Below, in pieces: positions 55,042-62,612 of a DNA stretch of 64,000 nucleotides. The notes below the pieces were generated by a model. That model did no database searches. It saw only the letters and a program-made list of their open reading frames with translations, and was not told the origin of the DNA. The DNA is from Microvirga sp. KLBC 81 (GTDB lineage: Bacteria > Pseudomonadota > Alphaproteobacteria > Rhizobiales > Beijerinckiaceae), in contig NZ_QDAH01000024.1 in the NCBI RefSeq assembly GCF_003075415.1, positions 1 to 64,000 of the forward strand. The letters run 5' to 3'. The position numbers and the translations under genes were made by a program. Numbering within the stretch: position 1 is the stretch's first letter; every line of letters begins with the position of its first letter.

Positions 55042-55558
55042 TTTGAAGTCGTTCTGCGGCCACAGGAGATCAGCAATCATCCTGAGGTCATTCGCAGACT
55101 CGGCGTGATCGGCATCAATACGGCGCTGGAATGCGATATCTCCGGCAACGTGAACTCAACTCATGTTAACGGTACGCATATGATGAACGGCATTGGCGGC
55201 TCCGGCGATTTCGCGCGCAACGCCTGTCTCGCCATCTTTGTCACGAAATCCCTGGCCAAGAATGGTGCGCTCTCGCGAGTTGTGCCGATGGTCACCCATG
55301 TCGACCATAACGAGCATGATGTGGACGTGATTGCCACGGAGATCGGCCTTGCCGATCTTCGGCCTCGCGCCGCGCGAGCGTGCGGAAGCGATCATCCACA
55401 ACTGCATCCATCCGACTTATCGTGAGTTGGCCTCCGACTACCTGCGTCGGGCTATCCAGCGCGGAGGACATACGTCTCACCTTCTGGAGGAGGCCTTCTC
55501 CTGGCACATTCTCGCCCAGCAGACAGGCACCATGTTGGCAACTCAAAAAGCAAGCTGA
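55042..55558 (+). pseudogene. Acetyl-CoA hydrolase/CoA-transferase relic, frameshifted and 5' truncated
   Basis: Reading frame 1 from 55042 gives FEVVLRPQEISNHPEVIRR, then INTALECDISGNVNSTHVNG, GGSGDFARNA, VPMVTHVDH and EIGLADLR. The alignment then continues only in the +1 frame as GLAPRERAEAIIHNC, LASDYLRRAIQRGGHT and HLLEEAFSW. The frame change near 55355 corresponds to loss of two bases in a CG-rich run. Only about the last 170 residues of a family of about 500 are present, and nothing recognisable remains upstream. Related enzymes move CoA between acetate and other acids. The relic lies in a gene-poor 1-kb stretch. Confidence 0.82.
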
Positions 55559-55796
55559 TCGCGCCCGCAGGCCAATTCGCTTCTGAGTTGTGTATTTCCC
55601 AACACGAATGGGCCTCTTGCCATCTTCTCGCCGCGCAAGCCGTTTTGGCTACTCCATACGCATGCCTTGTATCACCTTATGGAACTCTGCTCTTTTCCAG
55701 ATGTAAAAGTTACGCATGTGAACCGGTAAGGCTAAGATCAGGAACGGTCCAGTGCTGGCAAACGATACATCACCGGCGGGGATGCGAGGAACCGAG

Positions 55797-56156
55797 ATGG
55801 GTTTGGATGATCCATTTCCGATCGAGAAGTGCTCGGGACGAGTACGAGGTGCGGTTCTCGCGGAGTTCCAGGGGCGATGTCCCACCATCAGGGAGGTCGC
55901 GAGCATCTCCGATGCGCAATGGCTGACCGTCCCCAACATTGGGCCGACGACCCTCGAAGAAATACGCCGCTTCATCAGCGAAGCCCCAGCCGAGCAACGC
56001 CTGCAAAACCTCCCGACGATGGACGACGGGGAGCTTCTCTCCCGCTTAAACCGATTGCAGCGCGAGCTTAATCTTATAGCCAGCGCCATTCGAGCCAGGA
56101 TCTCAGCCGCTTCATTCAGGAATTCATCGAAACAAAATAACACAGACACAGCATAA
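55797..56156 (+). CDS. Small protein with helix-hairpin-helix like the RNA polymerase alpha C-terminal domain
   Basis: A 119-residue protein. Residues about 27-62 (ISDAQWLTVPNIGPTTLEEI within a helical stretch) resemble the helix-hairpin-helix of the RpoA C-terminal domain (pattern L-x-x-V/I-P-N-x-G-x-x-T/S-L-x-E-I). A C-terminal amphipathic helix LLSRLNRLQRELNLIASAI could form a coiled coil. The ATG at 55797 follows GAGGA by seven bases; the longer GTG-started reading from 55752 lacks a site. Not a known named family to me. DNA binding or an RNA polymerase contact is inference. Confidence 0.6.
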   Translation: MGLDDPFPIEKCSGRVRGAVLAEFQGRCPTIREVASISDAQWLTVPNIGPTTLEEIRRFISEAPAEQRLQNLPTMDDGELLSRLNRLQRELNLIASAIRARISAASFRNSSKQNNTDTA

Positions 56157-56223
56157 CGACAACCTATGTAGTTAAACTTACGCACGTTATTCGTTTGACT
56201 CTACAGCAAAGCTGAGCCTTTAA

Positions 56224-56248
56224 AGAGACCTATAATAAAAAGGTCTCT
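56224..56248 (+). promoter_or_regulatory. Hairpin sequestering the ribosome-binding site of the RTX gene
   Basis: AGAGACCT (56224-56231) and AGGTCTCT (56241-56248) are exact complements with a 9-base A/T loop. The only purine-rich Shine-Dalgarno-like sequence (AAAAAGG) is split between loop and right arm, and the ATG follows the stem directly at 56250. Such a stem would limit ribosome access until melted or bound by something. Confidence 0.6.
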
Positions 56249-56249
56249 C

Positions 56250-58769
56250 ATGTCCTCTACGTCACTTCGGGCAGTCGATCTCCTCATTGAGGGAGAGCCA
56301 GGGGCACTCGTCACAGTCACGGAAACGCTAGAAGGCACCCTCACCTTCAAGGTCAAGGTGATGGACGTGATTGCCGGCGCCACGGATGCCCTCGACATCG
56401 CGGATCTTCGCGGACTCTTTTTCCACGTATCGGATGAGACTCTGCTCTCCGGCCTCTCGGTGACCGGCCTGGATGTGACGACCTCCCTGGTCGATGCCAA
56501 CAAGGTGATGGAGGTCGAGAAAGACGTCACCATGAGCGGCGAGGTCGGCAAGTCGGTCGGCCCGTTCGACGTCGGCATCGAATTCGGCACCTCGGGGATG
56601 GGCAAGGGCGACGATATCCGCGAGACCACCTTCACCCTGAGCGCCTCCAAGCCGCTGAGCCTGGGATTCGTGCTCCAGCAGCATTTCGGTCTGCGTCTGA
56701 CCAGCGTCAGCAACAATGGCGAGGGGCGGGAACTCAGCCTGAAGCTCACCGGACAGATGACGGGCACTCCGAAGGTCATCGGCGACACCGCCACCCCGCC
56801 CGGCGACGATCCCGGAAATGAAGACGATCCTACCCCTCAGAATCCCGACGGACCCCCCCAGCCCGGACTTTCCTATGACGACCTGATCGAGGCCGGGGAT
56901 GGCAACGATACGATCTATGGCGGTCTTGGCAATGACGAGATGCAGGGTGAAGGCGGAGATGATCTGATCATCGGCGGCAAGGATAACGGCACCCTCACCT
57001 GGGACGGCGGCCTCAGCGTCCAGATCGGTGACAATCTCTACGGCAACGACGGAAATGATACCTTTCTGTACAAGAAGGGTGACGGCGTTGACATGATCTG
57101 GGATTTCCAGCCCGGTCACGACGTGATCAGGCTGTCGGGCTATACGCTCGGCGACGTGTACGCATTCACCATCGTGAAGGCAGTCGATAATCGGATCGGC
57201 ACGACCGATCACGACAAGATCGCCATCATCCTCGACCCGAGCGGCGATGCGATCATCTTCAACGACTACCCTGCCCCGAGCTACCATGATGTCGCCATCG
57301 TCTTCGCTGATGGAACGACCCTCTCCTCCGCGAAGCTCCTGGAGTTGGCAAAGGCCAATCCTCTCGAGCTCGCACCCGTCAGCACCAGCACGGCATCCAC
57401 TGCGATATCGTCATCGCAATCCGAGACGCTTGACGCTTCGCTCATTCTCTACGGCAGCAACGATGGTGATACGATCATCGGTGGCTTGGAGAAGGACGTG
57501 ATTTACGCCAACGAGGGCGTGAACGGTCTCGGCGGCTTCTCCGGCGATGACATGCTGTATGGCGGCAACGTCACGGATACCATCGTCGGGGGCGAAGGCA
57601 ACGACACCGGCTTCGGCAATGGCGGCGATGACGTGATCGTTGGCGGCTCCGGCTCCGACAAGCTTTATGGCGCCGGTGGCGCGGACCTGATCTTCGGTGA
57701 CGACGCGGAGGGGATCGACCTTCCAGAGCTCCTGAGCACCTACTCTCTCTCCAAAGATGGAGACAAGGTCAGCGCCGTCATCAAGATCACGAAGGTCTGG
57801 TGGGGCGGTTTCCAGGCTGAGATCACGGTCACGGCCAATCAAAGCGTCAATGACTGGGATATCTTCCTCAAGAGCAAGTTCAACATTGGCAGCATCTGGG
57901 GAGCGCAGACATCGGCTGAAGCGAGCTGGGATCAGGGCGTCGTCTATGAACTGAGCAACGCCTCCTGGAACGGATCGCTTTATGCCGGCCAGACGACGAC
58001 GATAGGCTTTACGGCCCGGACCGGCGTCAACGGTATCGTCGATGAGACCCATATCATGGCGGGTCTTACCATCGCGGACAGCATGTCGTCGGACCCTCTG
58101 CCCAACGAGACCATCCTGAACACGCTTGGCAACACGATGCGTGGCTATGCGGGGGCCGACACGCTCGTCGGCACATCCGGCAATGACACCTTCTATGTCG
58201 ACAACAAGGGCGACAAGGTGGTGGAAGCGTCAGCCGAGAGCGCCCGGGACGAAGTGGTCACATCCGTCAGCTATGTACTCGGCAAGAATGTGGAGAACCT
58301 GTCCTCCGGCGGCTCTGCTGCCGTGTCCCTGACCGGCAACAGCCTCAACAACGACATTGATGGCAACGCCGGCAAGAACACTCTCAAGGGCGGCACCGGT
58401 AATGACAGCCTCGATGGCGGAGCTGGCAACGACACGCTCGTCGGAGGGCTGGGCAAGGATGTCTTCGTCTTCAGTGACAAGCTCAGCAAGCTCACGAACA
58501 TCGATACCGTGATGGACTTCTCCGTGAAGGACGACACGATCCTGCTCGACAATGCAATCTTCACAAAGCTCAAGAAGACCGGCACCTTGAACAAGGCGTT
58601 CTATACCGTCGGTGCAGTTGCGAAGGATGGCAATGACTACATCCTGTACGACAGCACCACCGGCCACCTGCGCTACGATGCGGATGGTTCTGGCAAAGGG
58701 GCATCAGTGGTCTTCGCAAAGCTGACGCCGGGGCTTGCGCTTACCCATGCGGACTTCTACGTCATCTAA
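56250..58769 (+). CDS. RTX calcium-binding secreted protein with an internal CBM2-like module
   Basis: An 839-residue acidic protein without a Sec signal, the pattern of type I secretion substrates. Residues about 1-185 form an unrecognised beta-rich domain, followed by a Pro/Asp linker. RTX nonapeptide blocks lie at about 210-290 (EAGDGNDTIYGGLGND) and 395-485 (GGSGSDKLYGAGGADLIFGD). A carbohydrate-binding module 2-like domain occupies about 495-605, with KVWWGGFQAEITVTA, SVNDWDIFL and ASWNGSLYAGQTTTIGF. A third RTX block at about 630-735 (VGTSGNDTFYVD, GGTGNDSLDGGAGND) precedes a C-terminal secretion region ending FYVI. No hydrolase domain is seen. It probably binds cell-wall polysaccharide outside the cell. 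No T1SS genes are adjacent. Confidence 0.88.
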   Translation: MSSTSLRAVDLLIEGEPGALVTVTETLEGTLTFKVKVMDVIAGATDALDIADLRGLFFHVSDETLLSGLSVTGLDVTTSLVDANKVMEVEKDVTMSGEVGKSVGPFDVGIEFGTSGMGKGDDIRETTFTLSASKPLSLGFVLQQHFGLRLTSVSNNGEGRELSLKLTGQMTGTPKVIGDTATPPGDDPGNEDDPTPQNPDGPPQPGLSYDDLIEAGDGNDTIYGGLGNDEMQGEGGDDLIIGGKDNGTLTWDGGLSVQIGDNLYGNDGNDTFLYKKGDGVDMIWDFQPGHDVIRLSGYTLGDVYAFTIVKAVDNRIGTTDHDKIAIILDPSGDAIIFNDYPAPSYHDVAIVFADGTTLSSAKLLELAKANPLELAPVSTSTASTAISSSQSETLDASLILYGSNDGDTIIGGLEKDVIYANEGVNGLGGFSGDDMLYGGNVTDTIVGGEGNDTGFGNGGDDVIVGGSGSDKLYGAGGADLIFGDDAEGIDLPELLSTYSLSKDGDKVSAVIKITKVWWGGFQAEITVTANQSVNDWDIFLKSKFNIGSIWGAQTSAEASWDQGVVYELSNASWNGSLYAGQTTTIGFTARTGVNGIVDETHIMAGLTIADSMSSDPLPNETILNTLGNTMRGYAGADTLVGTSGNDTFYVDNKGDKVVEASAESARDEVVTSVSYVLGKNVENLSSGGSAAVSLTGNSLNNDIDGNAGKNTLKGGTGNDSLDGGAGNDTLVGGLGKDVFVFSDKLSKLTNIDTVMDFSVKDDTILLDNAIFTKLKKTGTLNKAFYTVGAVAKDGNDYILYDSTTGHLRYDADGSGKGASVVFAKLTPGLALTHADFYVI

Positions 58770-58780
58770 ATAGCCAAAGG

Positions 58781-58805
58781 CTGGGGCCGGCCCGATCGGC
58801 CCCAG
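58781..58805. terminator. Hairpin between RTX gene and two-component operon
   Basis: A perfect 9-bp stem (CTGGGGCCG / CGGCCCCAG, 7-base loop) follows the RTX stop and lies between convergent genes. No T-run is present on either side, so termination would be Rho-assisted. Confidence 0.55.
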
Positions 58806-58822
58806 CATCGAGGTCCAATCAT

Positions 58823-59863
58823 TTAGATGGAAAACGACAGGACAGCCTTGGTTCCGGCATGGTTCTGATCAAATTCGATGGCCGTTTGCAGGTTCGACGC
58901 CATCGCACGGACGATTTTCGTACCCAAACCACTGCCCTGCACCTGTCCCGTCCCTTTCCACCCGATGCCGTCGTCCTCGACGGACAGAAGCACCTTGTCG
59001 TCTGAGGCAGACAGAAGCACGCGGATGTCACCGGAGGCGCCGTCCGGATAGGCATATTTGAAGGCATTGGTGACGAGTTCGGTCACAATCACACCCACGG
59101 AAACGGCTTTGTCCGTGGGGATCGGGATCGGCTCGGCTTTGAGTGAGATCGTGTGTTCCCGTCCTGAAGCGCGCATCGCGCCTTCCAGCTCCTCGACCAA
59201 ACCTCCAAGGTACGTGTCCATTTCAACGAAACGGACATCGTTGGAGGTGTAGAGGCGGCGGTGGATCTGGGCGATGGCCGTTATGCGGCTCTGGGTCTCC
59301 GCCAGCGTGTCCTGCGCCGTGGGATCGCCCGCAACGGCGCGCTGTTGCATGGCAACCAATGAGGCTACGAGTTGCAGACTGTTGGCGACGCGGTGATTCA
59401 CCTCGCGCAGGAGCATTTCGGCACGCTCGCGCGCCTCACGCATTTCCCGTTCGGCAGCTTCCTTCGCCCGACGGAGCTGAGCCGCGGCGAGGGCCTGCTC
59501 CGCGGCTGTGTGAAGGAGATCGAGAAAGACGCCGCCGACATCCTTGATCACGTAATCGGCGGCGCCTGCCTTGAGGGCGGCAACCGCGATGCGACCCTCG
59601 TCCGCCCCGGTGACATAGACGACAGGAGGAGGATCGGGCATCAGCTGGATGTCGGACAAAACCTCCAGCCCCTGCTTGCCTGGCATGAAGTGATCGAGTG
59701 CGATCACGTCGAAAGAGTTGCTGGTCAGGAGTTGCAGACCTTCGTCACCGCTCAAGGCGTGACTCACCTGGAAGCCATGGCGCGTCAGCGACCGCTCCAC
59801 GAGCCGTCCGAGGCCCGGATCGTCATCGATATAGAGAAGGCGAATGGGCTGGGGCTCGTTCAC
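58823..59863 (-). CDS. Response regulator-histidine kinase hybrid (receiver + HisKA_2/HWE-type)
   Basis: A 346-residue cytoplasmic protein. Receiver at residues about 6-125 has YIDDDPG (acidic pair), phosphoacceptor Asp in [15 protein letters not shown] and conserved Lys in YVIKDVGG. A coiled linker follows. The kinase part has [19 protein letters not shown] (phospho-His, about residue 155) of the HisKA_2 family and an HATPase domain with [14 protein letters not shown] and VEDDGIGW. It overlaps the upstream response regulator by four bases and is the last gene of a three-gene phosphorelay operon. Confidence 0.88.
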   Translation of the reverse strand: MNEPQPIRLLYIDDDPGLGRLVERSLTRHGFQVSHALSGDEGLQLLTSNSFDVIALDHFMPGKQGLEVLSDIQLMPDPPPVVYVTGADEGRIAVAALKAGAADYVIKDVGGVFLDLLHTAAEQALAAAQLRRAKEAAEREMREARERAEMLLREVNHRVANSLQLVASLVAMQQRAVAGDPTAQDTLAETQSRITAIAQIHRRLYTSNDVRFVEMDTYLGGLVEELEGAMRASGREHTISLKAEPIPIPTDKAVSVGVIVTELVTNAFKYAYPDGASGDIRVLLSASDDKVLLSVEDDGIGWKGTGQVQGSGLGTKIVRAMASNLQTAIEFDQNHAGTKAVLSFSI

Positions 59864-60291
59864 AGCGTTTCGGGAACCTGAATGACGGAAAGGAAAAGCC
59901 CAAGCTGGCGAATGGCCTGGGAGAATGACTCGTACTCGACCGGCTTCGTAATGTAGACGTTGGCACCGAGATCGTAGCAGCGTTGGACCTCGCGCTGGTC
60001 ATCGGTCGTCGTCAGCACCACCACAGGCGCACGCTTCAGCTTCTCGTCATTCTTAAGCTTGGCCAGTATATCGACGCCGTTCATGTCCGGAAGATTGAGG
60101 TCCAGCAGAACCAGGAAGGGACCGGCATTCCGGACATCTTCATGGAACAGGTGCTCAAGCGCCGCCGTACCGTTCTTAAAGGCGCGGATTTCGTTGCACA
60201 CCCCAGCGCGCCGGATGTTCTTCTCGATCAGACGGGCATGTCCATCGTCATCTTCGACCATGATGATGGTAACGGGTTGCTGCTGGGGCAT
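59860..60291 (-). CDS. Single-domain response regulator (Rcp1-like)
   Basis: A 143-residue receiver with no output domain: [18 protein letters not shown] (acidic cluster), phosphoacceptor Asp in [21 protein letters not shown] and Lys in VYITKPVEY. The pattern [14 protein letters not shown] and the long beta4-alpha4 region match the Rcp1 type that partners phytochrome-like kinases. It lies one base after the upstream kinase's stop and overlaps the next gene by four bases. Confidence 0.9.
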   Translation of the reverse strand: MPQQQPVTIIMVEDDDGHARLIEKNIRRAGVCNEIRAFKNGTAALEHLFHEDVRNAGPFLVLLDLNLPDMNGVDILAKLKNDEKLKRAPVVVLTTTDDQREVQRCYDLGANVYITKPVEYESFSQAIRQLGLFLSVIQVPETL

Positions 60292-60292
60292 C

Positions 60293-62410
60293 TTACGCGG
60301 CCTCTGAACTCATACTGATGGATTTGGGGAGGGTCACGGTGAAGGTCGAGCCCTCACCCAATCTCGAAGCGACTGAGATCGTGCCTCCGAGCCTTCGCAC
60401 GAGGGCACGCACATGCGCAAGGCCAATTCCTTCGCCCTGCTGGTCCTGCGTCCCCGAACGCCGGAAAAGATCGAAGATCCGCTCGAAGTCCTTCTCGTCG
60501 ATCCCGCGACCATTGTCCTCGATCTCATAACGGACGCTCAGGCCAAGATCCCTGCCACGGACCACGATCCGGCCAGGGCGACCCGGCTCCAGATATTTGA
60601 CGGCATTCTCAATCAGATTGCCGAACACCTGCTCCACCGCCAATCGGTCACTGTTCAGATCCGGCACCGTCTCAATAACCAGATCAGCCCCGCGCTCATG
60701 CAACTGATGCGCCAAGCTGTGACGTTGTGCCTCGAGCAGTTGGTTCATGCTGATTGGCTCGGGGGCCAGAACGCGCCGTCCCTCGCGAGAGAGCTTGAGA
60801 ATGGCATTGATCAGCTTGTCCATCTTGACCGTGGACGACCTGATGAAGCCGAGTGCTTCCGGAAGATCGGTCTCGATGGCATCCTGGACATCCGGTGTGA
60901 CCAGGTCCGGCTGCTTCTCGGAGACTCTCTTGTAGAACTTCCTGATCTCCTCGTGCGCATTTTCGAGTTCGCTCGTGAAGCCCATGACGTTGACCAGCGG
61001 TGCGCGAAGATCGTGGCTCACGATATAGGCAAAACGCTGGATCTCATCGTTGGCAGCATCGAGTTCCGACACCCGCTCAGCGAGCATCGCTGCCAGACGA
61101 AGCGTCTCCTGCTCGGATTGCAGTGCCTGTTCCCGACTTCTCTGCAGTTCGTCCTGAGCTTGCTTGAGATCGTGAATATCGGTGCAGGTGCCGTACCAGC
61201 GGGTGATCTGCCCCTGCTCGTCGCGAACGGGCTGAGCCCGTCCCAGCACCCAACGATACTGGCCTGATCGATGCCGCAGCCGATATTCGATGTGGTAAGG
61301 CTCCCCCGTCTCAAGCGAATGACGCCATGTCTTCCAGGCGCGTTCCTGATCGTCGGGATGGAACATGCCGTTCCATGCAGCACCATCCGTGGAGCCTTCC
61401 GGCACCCCGGTGTATTCGTACCAGCGCTGATTATAATAATCGTGGAAGCCATCCGGCCGTGTTGCCCAGATCAGCTGATCGATGGAATTGGCAATTGCGC
61501 GGAAGCGCTCCTCGCTCTCTCGCAACGCATTCTCGACGCGTCGATGATCCGTGACATCGTGCCCCTGCACGAAGATACCGGAGACATTGCCGTCACGGCT
61601 GAAGATGGGCTGGTACACAAAGTCGAGGAAATGCACCTCAGGCTGACCGTCAGGACTCTGCAGAAGGACACGCACGCCTCGACCGATGAACGGCTCGCCA
61701 CTTCGATAGACGCGGTCCAGCAGACGAATGAAACCCTGGTCCACGACCTCCGGCAAAGCCTCACGCACGGGCTTGCCGATCAGGTCGCCGCGCCCCACCA
61801 CCTGGCGATAGGCTGCATTGGCCATGGTGAACACGTGATCCGGGCCACTGAGGGCTGCAATAAAACCTGGAGCCTGCTCGAACAGCTCCTGCAGGTGCTG
61901 ACGCTCCCGTGAGAGGGTCTGGTTCACCTCCTGAACCGCTTGGGCGCGTCGGAACATGTCCGTTTCGATCAGCGCCGATGGACCGGTCAGGAGAGCCGAG
62001 GTCTGCGCAAATTTCCGGAGCTGGTGAAGCTCCGTCACGTCCACCGTGTGCTGGAGGATGGAAATCAGCTCCCCGGCTTCATTGAATAAAGGTGTGTGGG
62101 TCGCACTCCAGAAACGCTCCTCGAACCCTTGGCCGTCAGGCAGGGGAATGGCGTATTCGATGATCGGCAGGTGATCGGGCACTTTCTCGGCGATCACCCG
62201 CTCGAACGAAGCGCGCAGTTGTTTGTGGCCCTCGGAATCCGGGTCGCTCGGGAAGGCCTCGAACATGTTGCGTCCGACCAGTTCCTCCCGGTTACGCATC
62301 GTGGCACGCAGGTAGGCCTCGTTCATCCCCATGATGACGAGCGAAGGATTGAGCAGAACATAGGGGTTCGGCGACGCGTTGAAGAGAGCCTCAAAGTTAA
62401 TCGATTTCAA
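60293..62410 (-). CDS. Multi-PAS sensor histidine kinase
   Basis: A 705-residue soluble kinase. PAS-type modules lie at residues about 8-125 (FNASPNPYVLLNPSLVIMGM), 172-290 (EQAPGFIAALSGPDHVF) and 300-420 (FRAIANSIDQLIWATRPDGF, with its PAC segment YRWVLGRAQPV). The coiled coil at about 425-450 leads to the HisKA motif FAYIVSHDLRAPLVNVMGF (phospho-His near residue 458) and an HATPase with NLIENAVKY, EDNGRGI and GEGIGLAHVRALV. No chromophore GAF/PHY domain is present, so it is not a phytochrome. Its signal is unknown. Confidence 0.9.
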   Translation of the reverse strand: MKSINFEALFNASPNPYVLLNPSLVIMGMNEAYLRATMRNREELVGRNMFEAFPSDPDSEGHKQLRASFERVIAEKVPDHLPIIEYAIPLPDGQGFEERFWSATHTPLFNEAGELISILQHTVDVTELHQLRKFAQTSALLTGPSALIETDMFRRAQAVQEVNQTLSRERQHLQELFEQAPGFIAALSGPDHVFTMANAAYRQVVGRGDLIGKPVREALPEVVDQGFIRLLDRVYRSGEPFIGRGVRVLLQSPDGQPEVHFLDFVYQPIFSRDGNVSGIFVQGHDVTDHRRVENALRESEERFRAIANSIDQLIWATRPDGFHDYYNQRWYEYTGVPEGSTDGAAWNGMFHPDDQERAWKTWRHSLETGEPYHIEYRLRHRSGQYRWVLGRAQPVRDEQGQITRWYGTCTDIHDLKQAQDELQRSREQALQSEQETLRLAAMLAERVSELDAANDEIQRFAYIVSHDLRAPLVNVMGFTSELENAHEEIRKFYKRVSEKQPDLVTPDVQDAIETDLPEALGFIRSSTVKMDKLINAILKLSREGRRVLAPEPISMNQLLEAQRHSLAHQLHERGADLVIETVPDLNSDRLAVEQVFGNLIENAVKYLEPGRPGRIVVRGRDLGLSVRYEIEDNGRGIDEKDFERIFDLFRRSGTQDQQGEGIGLAHVRALVRRLGGTISVASRLGEGSTFTVTLPKSISMSSEAA

Positions 62411-62612
62411 TGCCTTACGCTGGACGGCTCCCAGCTCCCCTTAAGATTTGCCGCATAGAGCTCTGCCATATGTAGGACTGATCCGCTCCAAAGCCAGATT
62501 TCCGCCACAGCCGAGCTTCGCCAGGGGCAACAAAACTTGGCCAGAGGCGTTCCGTTATGGAACGGCTCCGTTGGAGACCGTTGCTTTGGCTCCACGCGTG
62601 TTGGGGGCTCGA

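Noticed and set aside
54846-55046. 66-codon open frame upstream of the CoA-transferase relic
   Set aside because: No ribosome-binding site, no family, and no match with the expected N-terminus of CoA-transferases.
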